Source of the DNA: JBLKSS01 sp047607725
GTDB lineage: Bacteria; Pseudomonadota; Gammaproteobacteria; Enterobacterales; Enterobacteriaceae
Direction: 5' to 3'
Assembly: GCF_047607725.1 (NCBI RefSeq)
Contig: NZ_JBLKSS010000208.1
Location: 1-5,793 of the forward strand
Length of the DNA: 5,793 bases
The notes under the pieces are model-generated. The model was not told the origin of the DNA, searched no databases, and saw only the letters and a list, made by a program, of their open reading frames with translations. Shown in pieces: positions 1-5,725 of this stretch (its first letter is position 1; the number at the start of each line of letters is the position of its first letter). The translations under genes were made by a program, and so were the position numbers.

Positions 1-197
1 GCAAGAACTATCTGTTCTTCGGTTCGGATAGCGGCGGCGACCGGGCGGCGCTGATGTATACGCTGATCGGCAGTTGCAAACTGAACGGCGTGGAGCCGGA
101 AGCGTATCTACGCCATGTGCTGGCGATTATCGCGGATCATCCCATCAACAAAATCAAAGAGCTCCTGCCGTGGAACCTCACCATCCCTGCTGAATAA
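1..197 (+). CDS. IS66-family transposase (TnpC), C-terminal part, cut by window edge
   Basis: The first full codon is at base 3 and 64 residues are visible before the TAA at 195-197. The fragment contains NYLFFGSDSGGDRAA, then LIGSCKLNGVEPEAYLRHVL, then IADHPINKIKELLPWN. These blocks are characteristic of the C-terminal domain that follows the DDE catalytic core in IS66 transposases. The protein cuts and joins DNA when the element moves. The frame is open across the whole visible part, so nothing here suggests the transposase is broken, although the catalytic core lies off the window. It is transcribed toward proV and the nrd operon, which run the opposite way. The missing N-terminus is an effect of the window edge, not of truncation. 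Confidence 0.9.
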   Translation, partial: KNYLFFGSDSGGDRAALMYTLIGSCKLNGVEPEAYLRHVLAIIADHPINKIKELLPWNLTIPAE

Positions 198-200
198 CTG

Positions 201-692
201 TCAATACGGCGCTGTGCGTACGCTTACTTCCAGTCCCACCTGCGCCAGGGCTTCCAGCGCTTTGTCATGGCGTTGCTGTGGCGCCATACCATCCAGCATC
301 ATGCCGAAAGCGGTATTATCCAGCACGTTCAAATGCGGCATCAGTGCAAAAGACTGAAACACCATACTGATTTTTTTACGTCGCACCTCGCGCAGGGCGA
401 CATCGGCGATGTTGGCGATATTTTCGCCGTCAATCAGCACCTCACCCCGTGTCGGCTCTATCAGACGATTGAGAAGGCGTACCATAGTGAATTTACCCGA
501 GCCGGATAATTCCATGATGACGAATATCTCGCCTTCTTCAATGGCCAGACTGGCATTTTTAACGCCAACCGTCAGACCGGTTTTTGCAAATATGGTATCT
601 TTGTCTTGCCCTGCGTTAATCAATTTGAACGCCCGCTCGGGGTGTTCACCAAATATTTTATAAAGGTTCTTTACTTCAAGTTTTACTGCCAT
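201..692 (-). pseudogene. proV: proV, ATPase subunit of the ProU glycine betaine/proline importer, disrupted by IS66
   Basis: Intact ProV is the cytoplasmic ABC ATPase, about 400 residues long, that with ProW and ProX imports osmoprotectants. Here codons 1-155 (692-228) match its N-terminus closely, from MAVKLEVKNLYKIFGEHP to ALAQVGLE. Eight codons from the insertion-sequence end (VSVRTAPY) and a stop follow. The LSGG signature, Walker B, switch histidine and both CBS domains are gone. The surviving Walker A reads ELSGSGKFT where E. coli ProV has GLSGSGKST: residue 61 is Glu for Gly and residue 68 is Phe for the Mg-binding Ser. Each needs one GC-to-AT transition (GGA to GAA, TCC to TTC). The Q-loop region VFQSFALMPH is kept. 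The Shine-Dalgarno is poor, since the nearest purine run (cgggaaaa) lies some 10-17 bases before the ATG. The position just downstream of nrdF matches E. coli. proW and proX are not in the window. Confidence 0.93.
205..227. repeat. Right terminal inverted repeat of the IS66 element (inner limit approximate)
   Basis: Read inward from the junction on the minus strand, the end is GTAAGCGTACGCACAGCG, which starts with the IS66-type GTAAGCG. The outer limit at 227 is firm, because the proV frame begins at the next base. The inner limit is a guess, because the partner repeat at the left end is outside the window. This sequence also supplies eight foreign codons and the TGA stop (203-201) to the truncated proV frame. 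Confidence 0.7.
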
Positions 693-1299
693 GAAATTAT
701 AGTTTTCCCGTGTGACATCTACTATATAAAATAATCCTGACCAAAATTAAAACGCCCTATTCCTTAACATACAGATATTCTGAGACAACCCCTAATCGCC
801 CTAAAGACAGGATATTCATGACGCGAGGATGGCCTATTACGGCCGGATCCACTACGGCAGACAAGGGTTTGTGGCAAATATCACCTTGTGAAAAAAAACG
901 CTATTTTTAGGCAATGAAGAGGGCGATATCAGCAGCAAAAAGCGGCGAGGGACGTTCGTTTGGGATATATTCTCGTTTCGAGATTGACTCTTTTTTTCTC
1001 ATATTTGGCGCAAGTGGATAATAGTGCCAAGTCTATAAGACGAAGCGTTTTACCCTGTCAATCGCCATGATGGAATATTCGCGCATTGCGTTTAATATCG
1101 GGTCAGAAATCAACCCCGGAATTATCGCTTTTAGCGAGAGGAAATAAATGTTGCGTTGCCGATGCGGCGAGAAGAGAGATAAGCAATGCGGGAGCGCGGG
1201 TTATGTCACAGAGATGAAATTGCCAGGTTTAAACCCCAGCCGCTTATAACCTGTCCGCGGGGAAAACCCGGCCGGCGTCGTGATTTCGTCCTCGCCGAA
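693..1299. other. Non-coding stretch between nrdF and the proV remnant
   Basis: I recognise no gene in these 607 bases on either strand. The part nearest proV (about 693-780) is AT-rich, as the proU control region is in E. coli, where H-NS binds. The interval appears longer than the roughly 360 bp I recall for E. coli. A candidate minus-strand promoter lies at 1032-1061. On the plus strand, two tiny frames sit end to end: 1067-1147 (26 codons) and 1148-1249 (33 codons, MLRCRCGEKRDK...). The second has a good GAGAGG Shine-Dalgarno, but neither resembles a known protein. A weak 5-bp hairpin (TCTCG/CGAGA, around 973-985) precedes a run of T at about 991-997. These could be relics of decayed sequence. 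Confidence 0.6.
1032..1061 (-). promoter_or_regulatory. Candidate sigma-70 promoter facing proV
   Basis: On the minus strand a perfect TTGACA -35 hexamer (1061-1056) is followed after 18 bp by TATAGA (1037-1032), which matches the -10 consensus at four of six positions. Transcription would start near 1025, about 330 bases before the proV ATG. E. coli proU has a distal promoter roughly 250 bases before proV, so this may be its counterpart, but the hexamers alone do not prove it. With proV disrupted, any transcript would run into the insertion sequence. Confidence 0.4.
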
Positions 1300-1341
1300 C
1301 CGTCCACGCCGACGGTCACAAACACCCGTCGGCGTGGACGG
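1300..1341 (-). terminator. Strong stem-loop at the end of the nrd operon
   Basis: A perfect 16-bp inverted repeat (1300-1315 with 1326-1341) encloses a 10-base loop, tcacaaacac on the plus strand. It begins nine bases after the nrdF stop codon, the usual place for an operon end. On neither strand does a run of T follow the stem: the minus strand continues GTTCGGCGAGG. It is therefore not a classic intrinsic terminator. It may instead protect the 3' end of the mRNA or work with Rho. The stem is certain; its role is inferred. Confidence 0.5.
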
Positions 1342-1350
1342 CCATCGGTG

Positions 1351-2322
1351 TTAGAAGGCCCAATCCTCGTCTTCCGTATTGACCGCGCCTCCCATCACAT
1401 AGGAGGAGCCGGAGCCGGAGAAGAAGTCGTGATTTTCATCCGCGTTCGGCGACAGGGCCGAAAGAATGGCAGGATTCACGGCGGTCATCGAGGCCGGGAA
1501 CAGTGCCTCATAACCGAGATTCATCAAGGCCTTATTGGCGTTATAGTGCAGAAAAGCGGTGACGTCCTCGGTCCAACCGACGTCATCATACAGCACGGCG
1601 CTGTAAGCCAGCTCATTTTCGTAGAGATCCTGCAACAGATCATAGGCGAACAGCTTAACTGCCTCGCGGCGCTCCGGGGTGGCCGCCGCCAGACCGCGCT
1701 GGAATTTATAACCGATATAATAGCCGTGCACCGCTTCATCGCGAATAATAAGGCGAATTAAATCTGCGGTATTGGTCAGCTTGCCGCGGCTGGAATAATA
1801 CATTGGCAAATAGAAGCCGGAATAAAATAAGAATGATTCGAGAAAAACGCTGGCCACTTTTTTCTTTAGCGGGTCATTATCCTGATAATGGCGTAGAATA
1901 ATAGCCGCTTTATTTTGCAGTGCCGCATTCTCTTCGCTCCAGCGATAAGCAGCGTCCACATCCGCCATGGAACAGAGGGTGGAGAATATCGAGCTGTAGG
2001 AACGGGCATGTACCGCCTCCATAAAGCAGATATTGGAAAATACCGCCTCTTCATGAGGGGTCAGGGCGTCGACCATCAACGCCGGCGCGCCGAAGGTATT
2101 TTGCACCGTATCCAGCAGCGTTAGGCCGGTAAATACCCGAATTGTCAGCTGTTGCTCCTGGGCGGATAAGGCGTTCCATGACGGGACGTCATTAGACAGT
2201 GGTAGTTTTTCGGGCAGCCAAAAATTGGCGGTCAAACGGTTCCAGACTTCCAGATCTTTGTCATCCTGGATACGGTTCCAGTTTACCGCCTGGACGCGCG
2301 TACGCGCGGATTCGAGGGTCAT
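1351..2322 (-). CDS. nrdF: Class Ib ribonucleotide reductase, beta subunit NrdF
   Basis: NrdF houses the dimanganese (or diiron) centre and tyrosyl radical that drives ribonucleotide reduction by NrdE. The 323-residue protein aligns along its whole length with E. coli NrdF (319 residues). All metal ligands are present: Asp71, Glu102, His105, Glu162, Glu196 and His199. The radical Tyr109 is in EAVHARSYSS. The C-terminal tail ends YVMGGAVNTEDEDWAF, the segment that docks on NrdE. I chose the ATG at 2322 because AAGGAAGA lies just before it. The frame stays open ten codons further upstream, but that extension (RPVRSRKNA) overlaps the nrdE end and has no counterpart in the family. Even so, the chosen N-terminus is four residues longer than in E. 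coli. The gap to nrdE is 17 bases. No damage is visible. Confidence 0.97.
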   Translation of the reverse strand: MTLESARTRVQAVNWNRIQDDKDLEVWNRLTANFWLPEKLPLSNDVPSWNALSAQEQQLTIRVFTGLTLLDTVQNTFGAPALMVDALTPHEEAVFSNICFMEAVHARSYSSIFSTLCSMADVDAAYRWSEENAALQNKAAIILRHYQDNDPLKKKVASVFLESFLFYSGFYLPMYYSSRGKLTNTADLIRLIIRDEAVHGYYIGYKFQRGLAAATPERREAVKLFAYDLLQDLYENELAYSAVLYDDVGWTEDVTAFLHYNANKALMNLGYEALFPASMTAVNPAILSALSPNADENHDFFSGSGSSYVMGGAVNTEDEDWAF

Positions 2323-2339
2323 AGCATTCTTCCTTGACC

Positions 2340-4496
2340 TTACAGGGCGCACGACACGCAGCCGGCCACTTCGGTACCTTCTAGCGCCAACTGCCGGATG
2401 CGGATGTAATACAGCGTTTTAATACCTTTTTTCCAAGCGTAAATTTGCGCCCGGTTAATATCGCGCGTGGTCGCGGTATCGTGAAAGAAGAGCGTTAGCG
2501 ACAGCCCTTGATCCACATGGCGAGTGGCGGCGGCGTAGGTATCGATAATTTTTTCCGGCCCAATCTCGTAGGCATCCTGGTAATAGGCCAGGTTCTCATT
2601 GGTCATGTACGGCGCGGGATAATAAACCCGGCCGGTTTTACCCTCTTTACGGATCTCGATACGCGAAACGATCGGGTGAATGCTGGAGGTCGAATGGTTG
2701 ATATACGAGATAGAGCCGGTAGGCGGCACCGCCTGCAGGTTTTGATTATACAGCCCGTGCCGCTTGACGCTGTCCGCCAGCGACCGCCAGTCTTCTTGAG
2801 TCGGTAACTGAATATGGCTTTTGGCGAACAAACGGCGCACGCATTCGCTTTTCGCTTCCCAAAGCTGGCTGATGTAAGGCGTGAAATACTCACCGCTTGC
2901 GTAGCGTGACTGCGCAAATCCGCCGAAGGCGCGTCCGCGCTCTATCGCTAACCGGTTGGAGGCGCGCACCGCATGATAGGCCACGGCGTAAAAATAGAGA
3001 TCGGTAAATTCCACAGCCTCCGGGCTGCCGTAATAAATATGCTCGCGCGCCAGATAACCGTGCAGGTTCATTTGACCGAGGCCGATGGCGTGGGAATGCT
3101 GATTACCCTCGGCGATCGAAGGCACCGAGCCGATATGGCTCATGTCTGACACCGCGGTCAGGGCGCGCACCGCCGTCTCAACCGTGTGGCCAAAATCGGG
3201 CGAATCCATCGTGTGCGCGATATTCAGCGAGCCCAGATTACAGGAGATATCGCGCCCCACGTGTTGATAGCTCAGGTCTTCGTTGTACTCGGTGGCGCTA
3301 TTGACCTGCAGAATTTCCGAACACAAATTACTCATATTGATGCGCCCGGCGATGGGGTTGGCGCGATTCACCGTATCCTCGAACATCATATAAGGATAAC
3401 CGGACTCAAACTGGATTTCGGCCAGCGTCTGGAAAAAAGCGCGCGCGTTGATGGCGGTTTTACGAATACGGCTGTCCGCCACCATCTCGTGATAGCGCTC
3501 GCCGATAGCCAGTTGTGAGAACGGCTGACCGTAAATACGCTCCACGTCATACGGCGAGAAGAGATACATCGGCTGATTGTCCCGCGCCAGCTGAAAGGTG
3601 ATATCCGGTATCACCACGCCCAGCGACAGGGTTTTGATGCGGATTTTCTCGTCGGCGTTTTCGCGCTTGGTGTCCAGAAAACGCAAAATATCGGGATGGT
3701 GGGCGTGCAGATAGACGGCGCCGGCACCCTGGCGTGCGCCGAGCTGATTGGCGTAGGAAAACGCGTCCTCAAGCATTTTCATCACCGGTATCACCCCGGA
3801 CGATTGATTTTCGATACGCTTGATGGGGGCGCCCGCTTCGCGCAGATTGGTCAACATAAAGGCCACGCCGCCGCAGCGTTTTGACAGCTGAAGCGCGGCG
3901 TTGACCGCCCGGCCTATCGATTCCATATTATCTTCGATACGCAGCAAAAAGCAGGAGACGTATTCCCCGCGCTGCTGTTTACCGCAGTTGAGAAAGGTGG
4001 GGGTCGCGGGTTGGAAACGGCCGGAGAGCATCTCCGCCATCATCGCCCTGGCGAGGGTTTCGTCGCCGGCGGCCAACGTCAGCGCCACCATGCACACCCG
4101 ATCCTCGAAATCTTCCAGATATTGCTTGCCGTCGAAGCTTTTCAACGCATAACTGGTGTAAAACTTCAGCGCGCCCATAAAGGTCTGGAACTGGAAGCGT
4201 TGCGCGCGGGCTCGGGCTTCGGCGAACAGCGAAGCGATAAACGCCTGGCTGTAAGGCGCCAGCACCTTAGCTTCATAATAGCCCTCGTCGACCAGGCAGC
4301 GCAGCTTTTCCTCAAGGGAGGCAAAGCGACGGCTGTTCGGGATCACATGCTGTTGCCGGTAGCACTCTACCGCCAGATGATCCTTGTCGAACTGGATATG
4401 GCCCGCCTCGTCGTAGAGGTTGAGCATGGCATTGAGGGCATGATAATCCAGCGCCTGCAACGCGGGTTCAATTATGCTAAGTTCTGTCGCTGCCAA
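2340..4496 (-). CDS. nrdE: Class Ib ribonucleotide reductase, alpha (catalytic) subunit NrdE
   Basis: NrdE converts ribonucleoside diphosphates to deoxyribonucleotides in the cytoplasm, using a thiyl radical generated by NrdF. The 718-residue protein is four residues longer than the 714 of E. coli and aligns throughout. The catalytic residues are present: redox pair Cys182 and Cys419, the NLCSE motif with Asn390, thiyl Cys392 and Glu394, and the C-terminal relay pair Cys713/Cys716 in GCVSCAL. Class Ib enzymes lack the N-terminal ATP cone, and none is seen. The start is TTG at 4496, inside the end of nrdI (25-base overlap). AAAGGGAG stands about ten bases before it, and I recall the same TTG overlap in E. 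coli. Substitutions at usually invariant sites are Cys208 for Gly (SKRCGGVAF), Ala348 for Tyr, Gly456 for Arg and His672 for Pro. The reading frame is intact and the enzyme is probably active. Confidence 0.97.
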   Translation of the reverse strand: MAATELSIIEPALQALDYHALNAMLNLYDEAGHIQFDKDHLAVECYRQQHVIPNSRRFASLEEKLRCLVDEGYYEAKVLAPYSQAFIASLFAEARARAQRFQFQTFMGALKFYTSYALKSFDGKQYLEDFEDRVCMVALTLAAGDETLARAMMAEMLSGRFQPATPTFLNCGKQQRGEYVSCFLLRIEDNMESIGRAVNAALQLSKRCGGVAFMLTNLREAGAPIKRIENQSSGVIPVMKMLEDAFSYANQLGARQGAGAVYLHAHHPDILRFLDTKRENADEKIRIKTLSLGVVIPDITFQLARDNQPMYLFSPYDVERIYGQPFSQLAIGERYHEMVADSRIRKTAINARAFFQTLAEIQFESGYPYMMFEDTVNRANPIAGRINMSNLCSEILQVNSATEYNEDLSYQHVGRDISCNLGSLNIAHTMDSPDFGHTVETAVRALTAVSDMSHIGSVPSIAEGNQHSHAIGLGQMNLHGYLAREHIYYGSPEAVEFTDLYFYAVAYHAVRASNRLAIERGRAFGGFAQSRYASGEYFTPYISQLWEAKSECVRRLFAKSHIQLPTQEDWRSLADSVKRHGLYNQNLQAVPPTGSISYINHSTSSIHPIVSRIEIRKEGKTGRVYYPAPYMTNENLAYYQDAYEIGPEKIIDTYAAATRHVDQGLSLTLFFHDTATTRDINRAQIYAWKKGIKTLYYIRIRQLALEGTEVAGCVSCAL

Positions 4497-4879
4497 AATT
4501 CGGTCACTCCCTTTCGTACCTGTGCGACATCTTCCGCCGTTCCCAATAGCTCAAAGCGATAGAGCAGAGGAACCTGACATTTCTGGGCGACGATATCGCC
4601 CGCCAAACAGAAGGCTGCACCGAAGTTCCGGTTGCCGGCGCCAATGACGCCGCGCAACAAGGAACGGTTTAACGGATCGTTGAGAAAACGGATGACCTGG
4701 CGTGGTACGGCGCCGCGGGTCGAGCCGCCGCCGTAGCTCGGTAAAATGAGAATATAGGGGGCATCCGCTTTCACGCTCTCGCGCATCTCAAGAGGGATAC
4801 GCAGCGCCGGCAGCCCCAATTTTCTGACGAAGCGGTGCGTACTCTCCGAACTGCTGGAAAAATAGACCAACGCGGTCAT
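4472..4879 (-). CDS. nrdI: Flavodoxin-like activator NrdI
   Basis: NrdI is the small FMN protein that delivers the oxidant (superoxide in the Mn system) needed to assemble the Mn(III)2-tyrosyl radical of NrdF. The 135 residues match the 136 of E. coli. The phosphate loop is FSSSSES (residues 7-13). The flavin loops are PSYGGGSTRGAVP (47-59) and GAGNRNFG (80-87). The C-terminus is VRKGVTEFWQRQ. Position 91 is Cys where I recall Gly in E. coli. The ATG at 4879 follows the nrdH stop by nine bases, and its Shine-Dalgarno (AAGG) overlaps that stop codon. The last 25 bases overlap the nrdE start, so translation is probably coupled. Confidence 0.96.
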   Translation of the reverse strand: MTALVYFSSSSESTHRFVRKLGLPALRIPLEMRESVKADAPYILILPSYGGGSTRGAVPRQVIRFLNDPLNRSLLRGVIGAGNRNFGAAFCLAGDIVAQKCQVPLLYRFELLGTAEDVAQVRKGVTEFWQRQNLA

Positions 4880-4888
4880 TACCGCGCC

Positions 4889-5128
4889 TTAGGCCGGTAT
4901 TGCGCTGGCGGACAACAGGTTAATTTTGTCCGGACGAAAGCCGCTCCAGTGTTCACTGGCGGTCTGTACCACGGGAACTTGCTGATAACCGAGCGACCTG
5001 ACATGATGCAGTGCTTGCTCATCGTCCAGCAGATCCACCAGCCGGTAATCGATGCCTTTACGGTCAAGCGCGCGGCAGGTAGCGTGACATTGGACACAAT
5101 CCGGTTTAGTGTAAATAGTAATAGTCAT
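4889..5128 (-). CDS. nrdH: Glutaredoxin-like electron donor NrdH
   Basis: NrdH re-reduces the C-terminal cysteine pair of NrdE and is itself reduced by thioredoxin reductase. It has a glutaredoxin sequence but thioredoxin-like behaviour. The 79-residue protein has the active site Cys11-Val-Gln-Cys14, the VPVV segment before the cis-Pro turn (51-54), and the family signature WSGFRPD (61-67). The E. coli protein has 81 residues. An extra cysteine at position 18 (CHATCRAL) replaces a lysine found in E. coli. The ATG at 5128 is preceded by GAGAGG at 5146-5141, a spacing of 12 bases that is slightly long. It is the first gene of the nrdHIEF operon and follows the NrdR-type control region. Confidence 0.96.
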   Translation of the reverse strand: MTITIYTKPDCVQCHATCRALDRKGIDYRLVDLLDDEQALHHVRSLGYQQVPVVQTASEHWSGFRPDKINLLSASAIPA

Positions 5129-5211
5129 GATTCGTATTTACCTCTCACAGTGTAGGCGTCGCGGGCTTGCGAGAGCGTTGCCGCCGCGTTGTGGTGCTGA
5201 ACATGTAATGC

Positions 5212-5227
5212 ATACTATATCTAGATA
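5212..5227 (-). promoter_or_regulatory. NrdR box, promoter-proximal
   Basis: The 16 bases have the core CTATATCTAG (5215-5224), which fits the near-palindromic NrdR-box core CWATATWTWG except for one central base that falls within usual variation. NrdR is the zinc-finger/ATP-cone repressor of bacterial ribonucleotide reductase operons. This box covers the proposed -10 element of the nrdH promoter. Confidence 0.75.
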
Positions 5228-5240
5228 TAAATCAGATCAA
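5212..5240 (-). promoter_or_regulatory. Probable nrdHIEF promoter
   Basis: On the minus strand TTGATC (5240-5235) and TAGTAT (5217-5212) are separated by 17 bp, each matching its sigma-70 consensus at four or more positions. Transcription would begin near 5205, leaving a leader of about 77 bases before nrdH. An overlapping TATAGT two bases upstream is an alternative -10 with a shorter spacer. The -10 element lies inside one NrdR box and the other box sits just upstream of the -35. This fits repression by blocking RNA polymerase. Confidence 0.6.
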
Positions 5241-5242
5241 CC

Positions 5243-5258
5243 ATACAATATATAGTAA
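5243..5258 (-). promoter_or_regulatory. NrdR box, promoter-distal
   Basis: The core CAATATATAG (5246-5255) agrees with the NrdR consensus. Its core starts exactly 31 bp from that of the proximal box, close to three turns of the DNA helix, so both boxes face the same side. Paired boxes with this spacing are the known arrangement at enterobacterial nrd promoters. It lies just upstream of the proposed -35 element. Confidence 0.8.
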
Positions 5259-5289
5259 TACCCTGCGGCGGACGCTAGCTTCTGAGTAA

Positions 5290-5331
5290 AAAAAGCAAAT
5301 AAAAAACCCGCTCCAGGCGTGGAGCGGGTTC
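5290..5331 (-). terminator. Rho-independent terminator of the ygaM-like transcript
   Basis: An 11-bp perfect stem (5305-5315 with 5320-5330, arms AACCCGCTCCA and TGGAGCGGGTT) has a four-base loop. On the minus strand it is followed by TTTTTT, ATTTGC and a second run of T. It therefore ends transcription from the ygaM-like gene about 60 bases after its stop codon and insulates the nrdH promoter. There is no T run on the plus strand. Confidence 0.9.
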
Positions 5332-5392
5332 ATTGCAGGTATTGTAGGGCTAACAAAGAGGAAAAAGAGGAAAAAAATTTTCCAGGACCGAT

Positions 5393-5725
5393 TTAACCAG
5401 CGGCGCTGTCGGACTTGCGGCGCGTTAACAGAACCCCTAGCACGATCCCCACCGCGGTCGTGATGCCCAAGCTGTGCCAGGGTTTTTCCACGACAAAGTT
5501 TTTGGTTTGCACCGCGGCGTCGCGGGCATACTGGGCGCCATCGCGGGCGTATTGACCGATGCGGCTGTTGCCGTTCAGTTTGGCGCGGGTGTCGTGTAAT
5601 GCCCGCCGGGCTTTCGCCTGCAGGTCACTCAGTTCTTCCTGGGTCGTTTTATCGGTAAGCGCCCCGTGGAGGACGTCTTGAATTATTGGTGGGTTTGTTG
5701 TATGGCCCGGTAAGAATATGTTCCA
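5393..5725 (-). pseudogene. ygaM: YgaM/ElaB-type (DUF883) membrane-anchored protein without a start codon
   Basis: The frame is open from just after a TAG (5728-5726) to TAA (5395-5393). Its last 90 or so residues are a typical DUF883 protein: a charged helical region (EELSDLQAKARRALHDTRAKLNG), then VVEKPWHSLG, then a hydrophobic segment (ITTAVGIVLGVLL) and TRRKS. ElaB, YqjD and YgaM of E. coli are inner-membrane proteins anchored by this C-terminal helix, and some bind ribosomes. TRAKLNG-SRI-Q-ARD most resembles YgaM, and ygaM precedes nrdH in E. coli too. No ATG, GTG or TTG occurs in frame before the middle of the domain, and the first ten or so residues (WNIFLPGHTT) are unlike the family. 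The N-terminus has probably been lost by a frameshift or deletion near 5680. A non-standard ATT start at 5683 or a sequencing error are alternatives. Confidence 0.7.
5513..5554 (-). repeat. 21-bp tandem duplication within the ygaM-like frame
   Basis: Two adjacent 21-base units (5554-5534 and 5533-5513) encode QYARDGA and QYARDAA. The E. coli YgaM I recall has a single copy here (QQAARDA), so this protein is seven residues longer between the Arg-rich helix and the EKPW motif. Seven residues is one heptad, so the helix would stay in register. Confidence 0.65.

Larger units (their letters stand above)
1..227 (+). mobile_element. Right end of an IS66-family insertion sequence
   Basis: The element enters from the left edge and ends at base 227. 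Two things show this. The reading frame up to base 197 is the C-terminus of an IS66 transposase. Thirty bases after its stop, the plus strand reads CGCTTAC at 221-227; on the other strand this is GTAAGCG, the terminal heptamer typical of IS66-family inverted repeats. From base 228 onward the sequence is clean proV in the opposite orientation, so the boundary is known to the base. IS66 elements usually duplicate 8 bp of target, so 228-235 (ttccagtc) should recur beside the left end outside this window. The left end, tnpA and tnpB are not visible. Confidence 0.85.

Noticed and set aside
818..880. Short plus-strand frames beginning at ATG 818 or 829
   Set aside because: They are about 20-30 codons long, without a clear ribosome site or any recognisable similarity.
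889..915. Possible terminator from the runs of A and T around aaaaaaaacgctattttt
   Set aside because: The stem would be only about five A-T pairs, too weak to be convincing.
1186..1761. A 191-codon plus-strand open frame
   Set aside because: It runs antisense to the 3' end of nrdF and across the stem-loop. Its composition is that of a reversed nrdF and it resembles no protein family I know.
2323..2352. N-terminal extension of NrdF by ten codons
   Set aside because: It overlaps the nrdE stop, has no family counterpart, and the ATG at 2322 has its own good Shine-Dalgarno.
4011..4562. A 183-codon plus-strand open frame
   Set aside because: It lies wholly opposite the nrdE 5' end and the nrdI 3' end, whose products are certain. 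It is a GC-driven shadow.
5131..5300. Fur box before nrdH, as known in E. coli
   Set aside because: I could not find a convincing match to the GATAATGATAATCATTATC pattern. Iron control may exist but is not supported by what I can see.
5355..5372. Two copies of aaagaggaa in tandem
   Set aside because: Only two 9-base copies in purine-rich sequence after the ygaM stop, with no sign of function.
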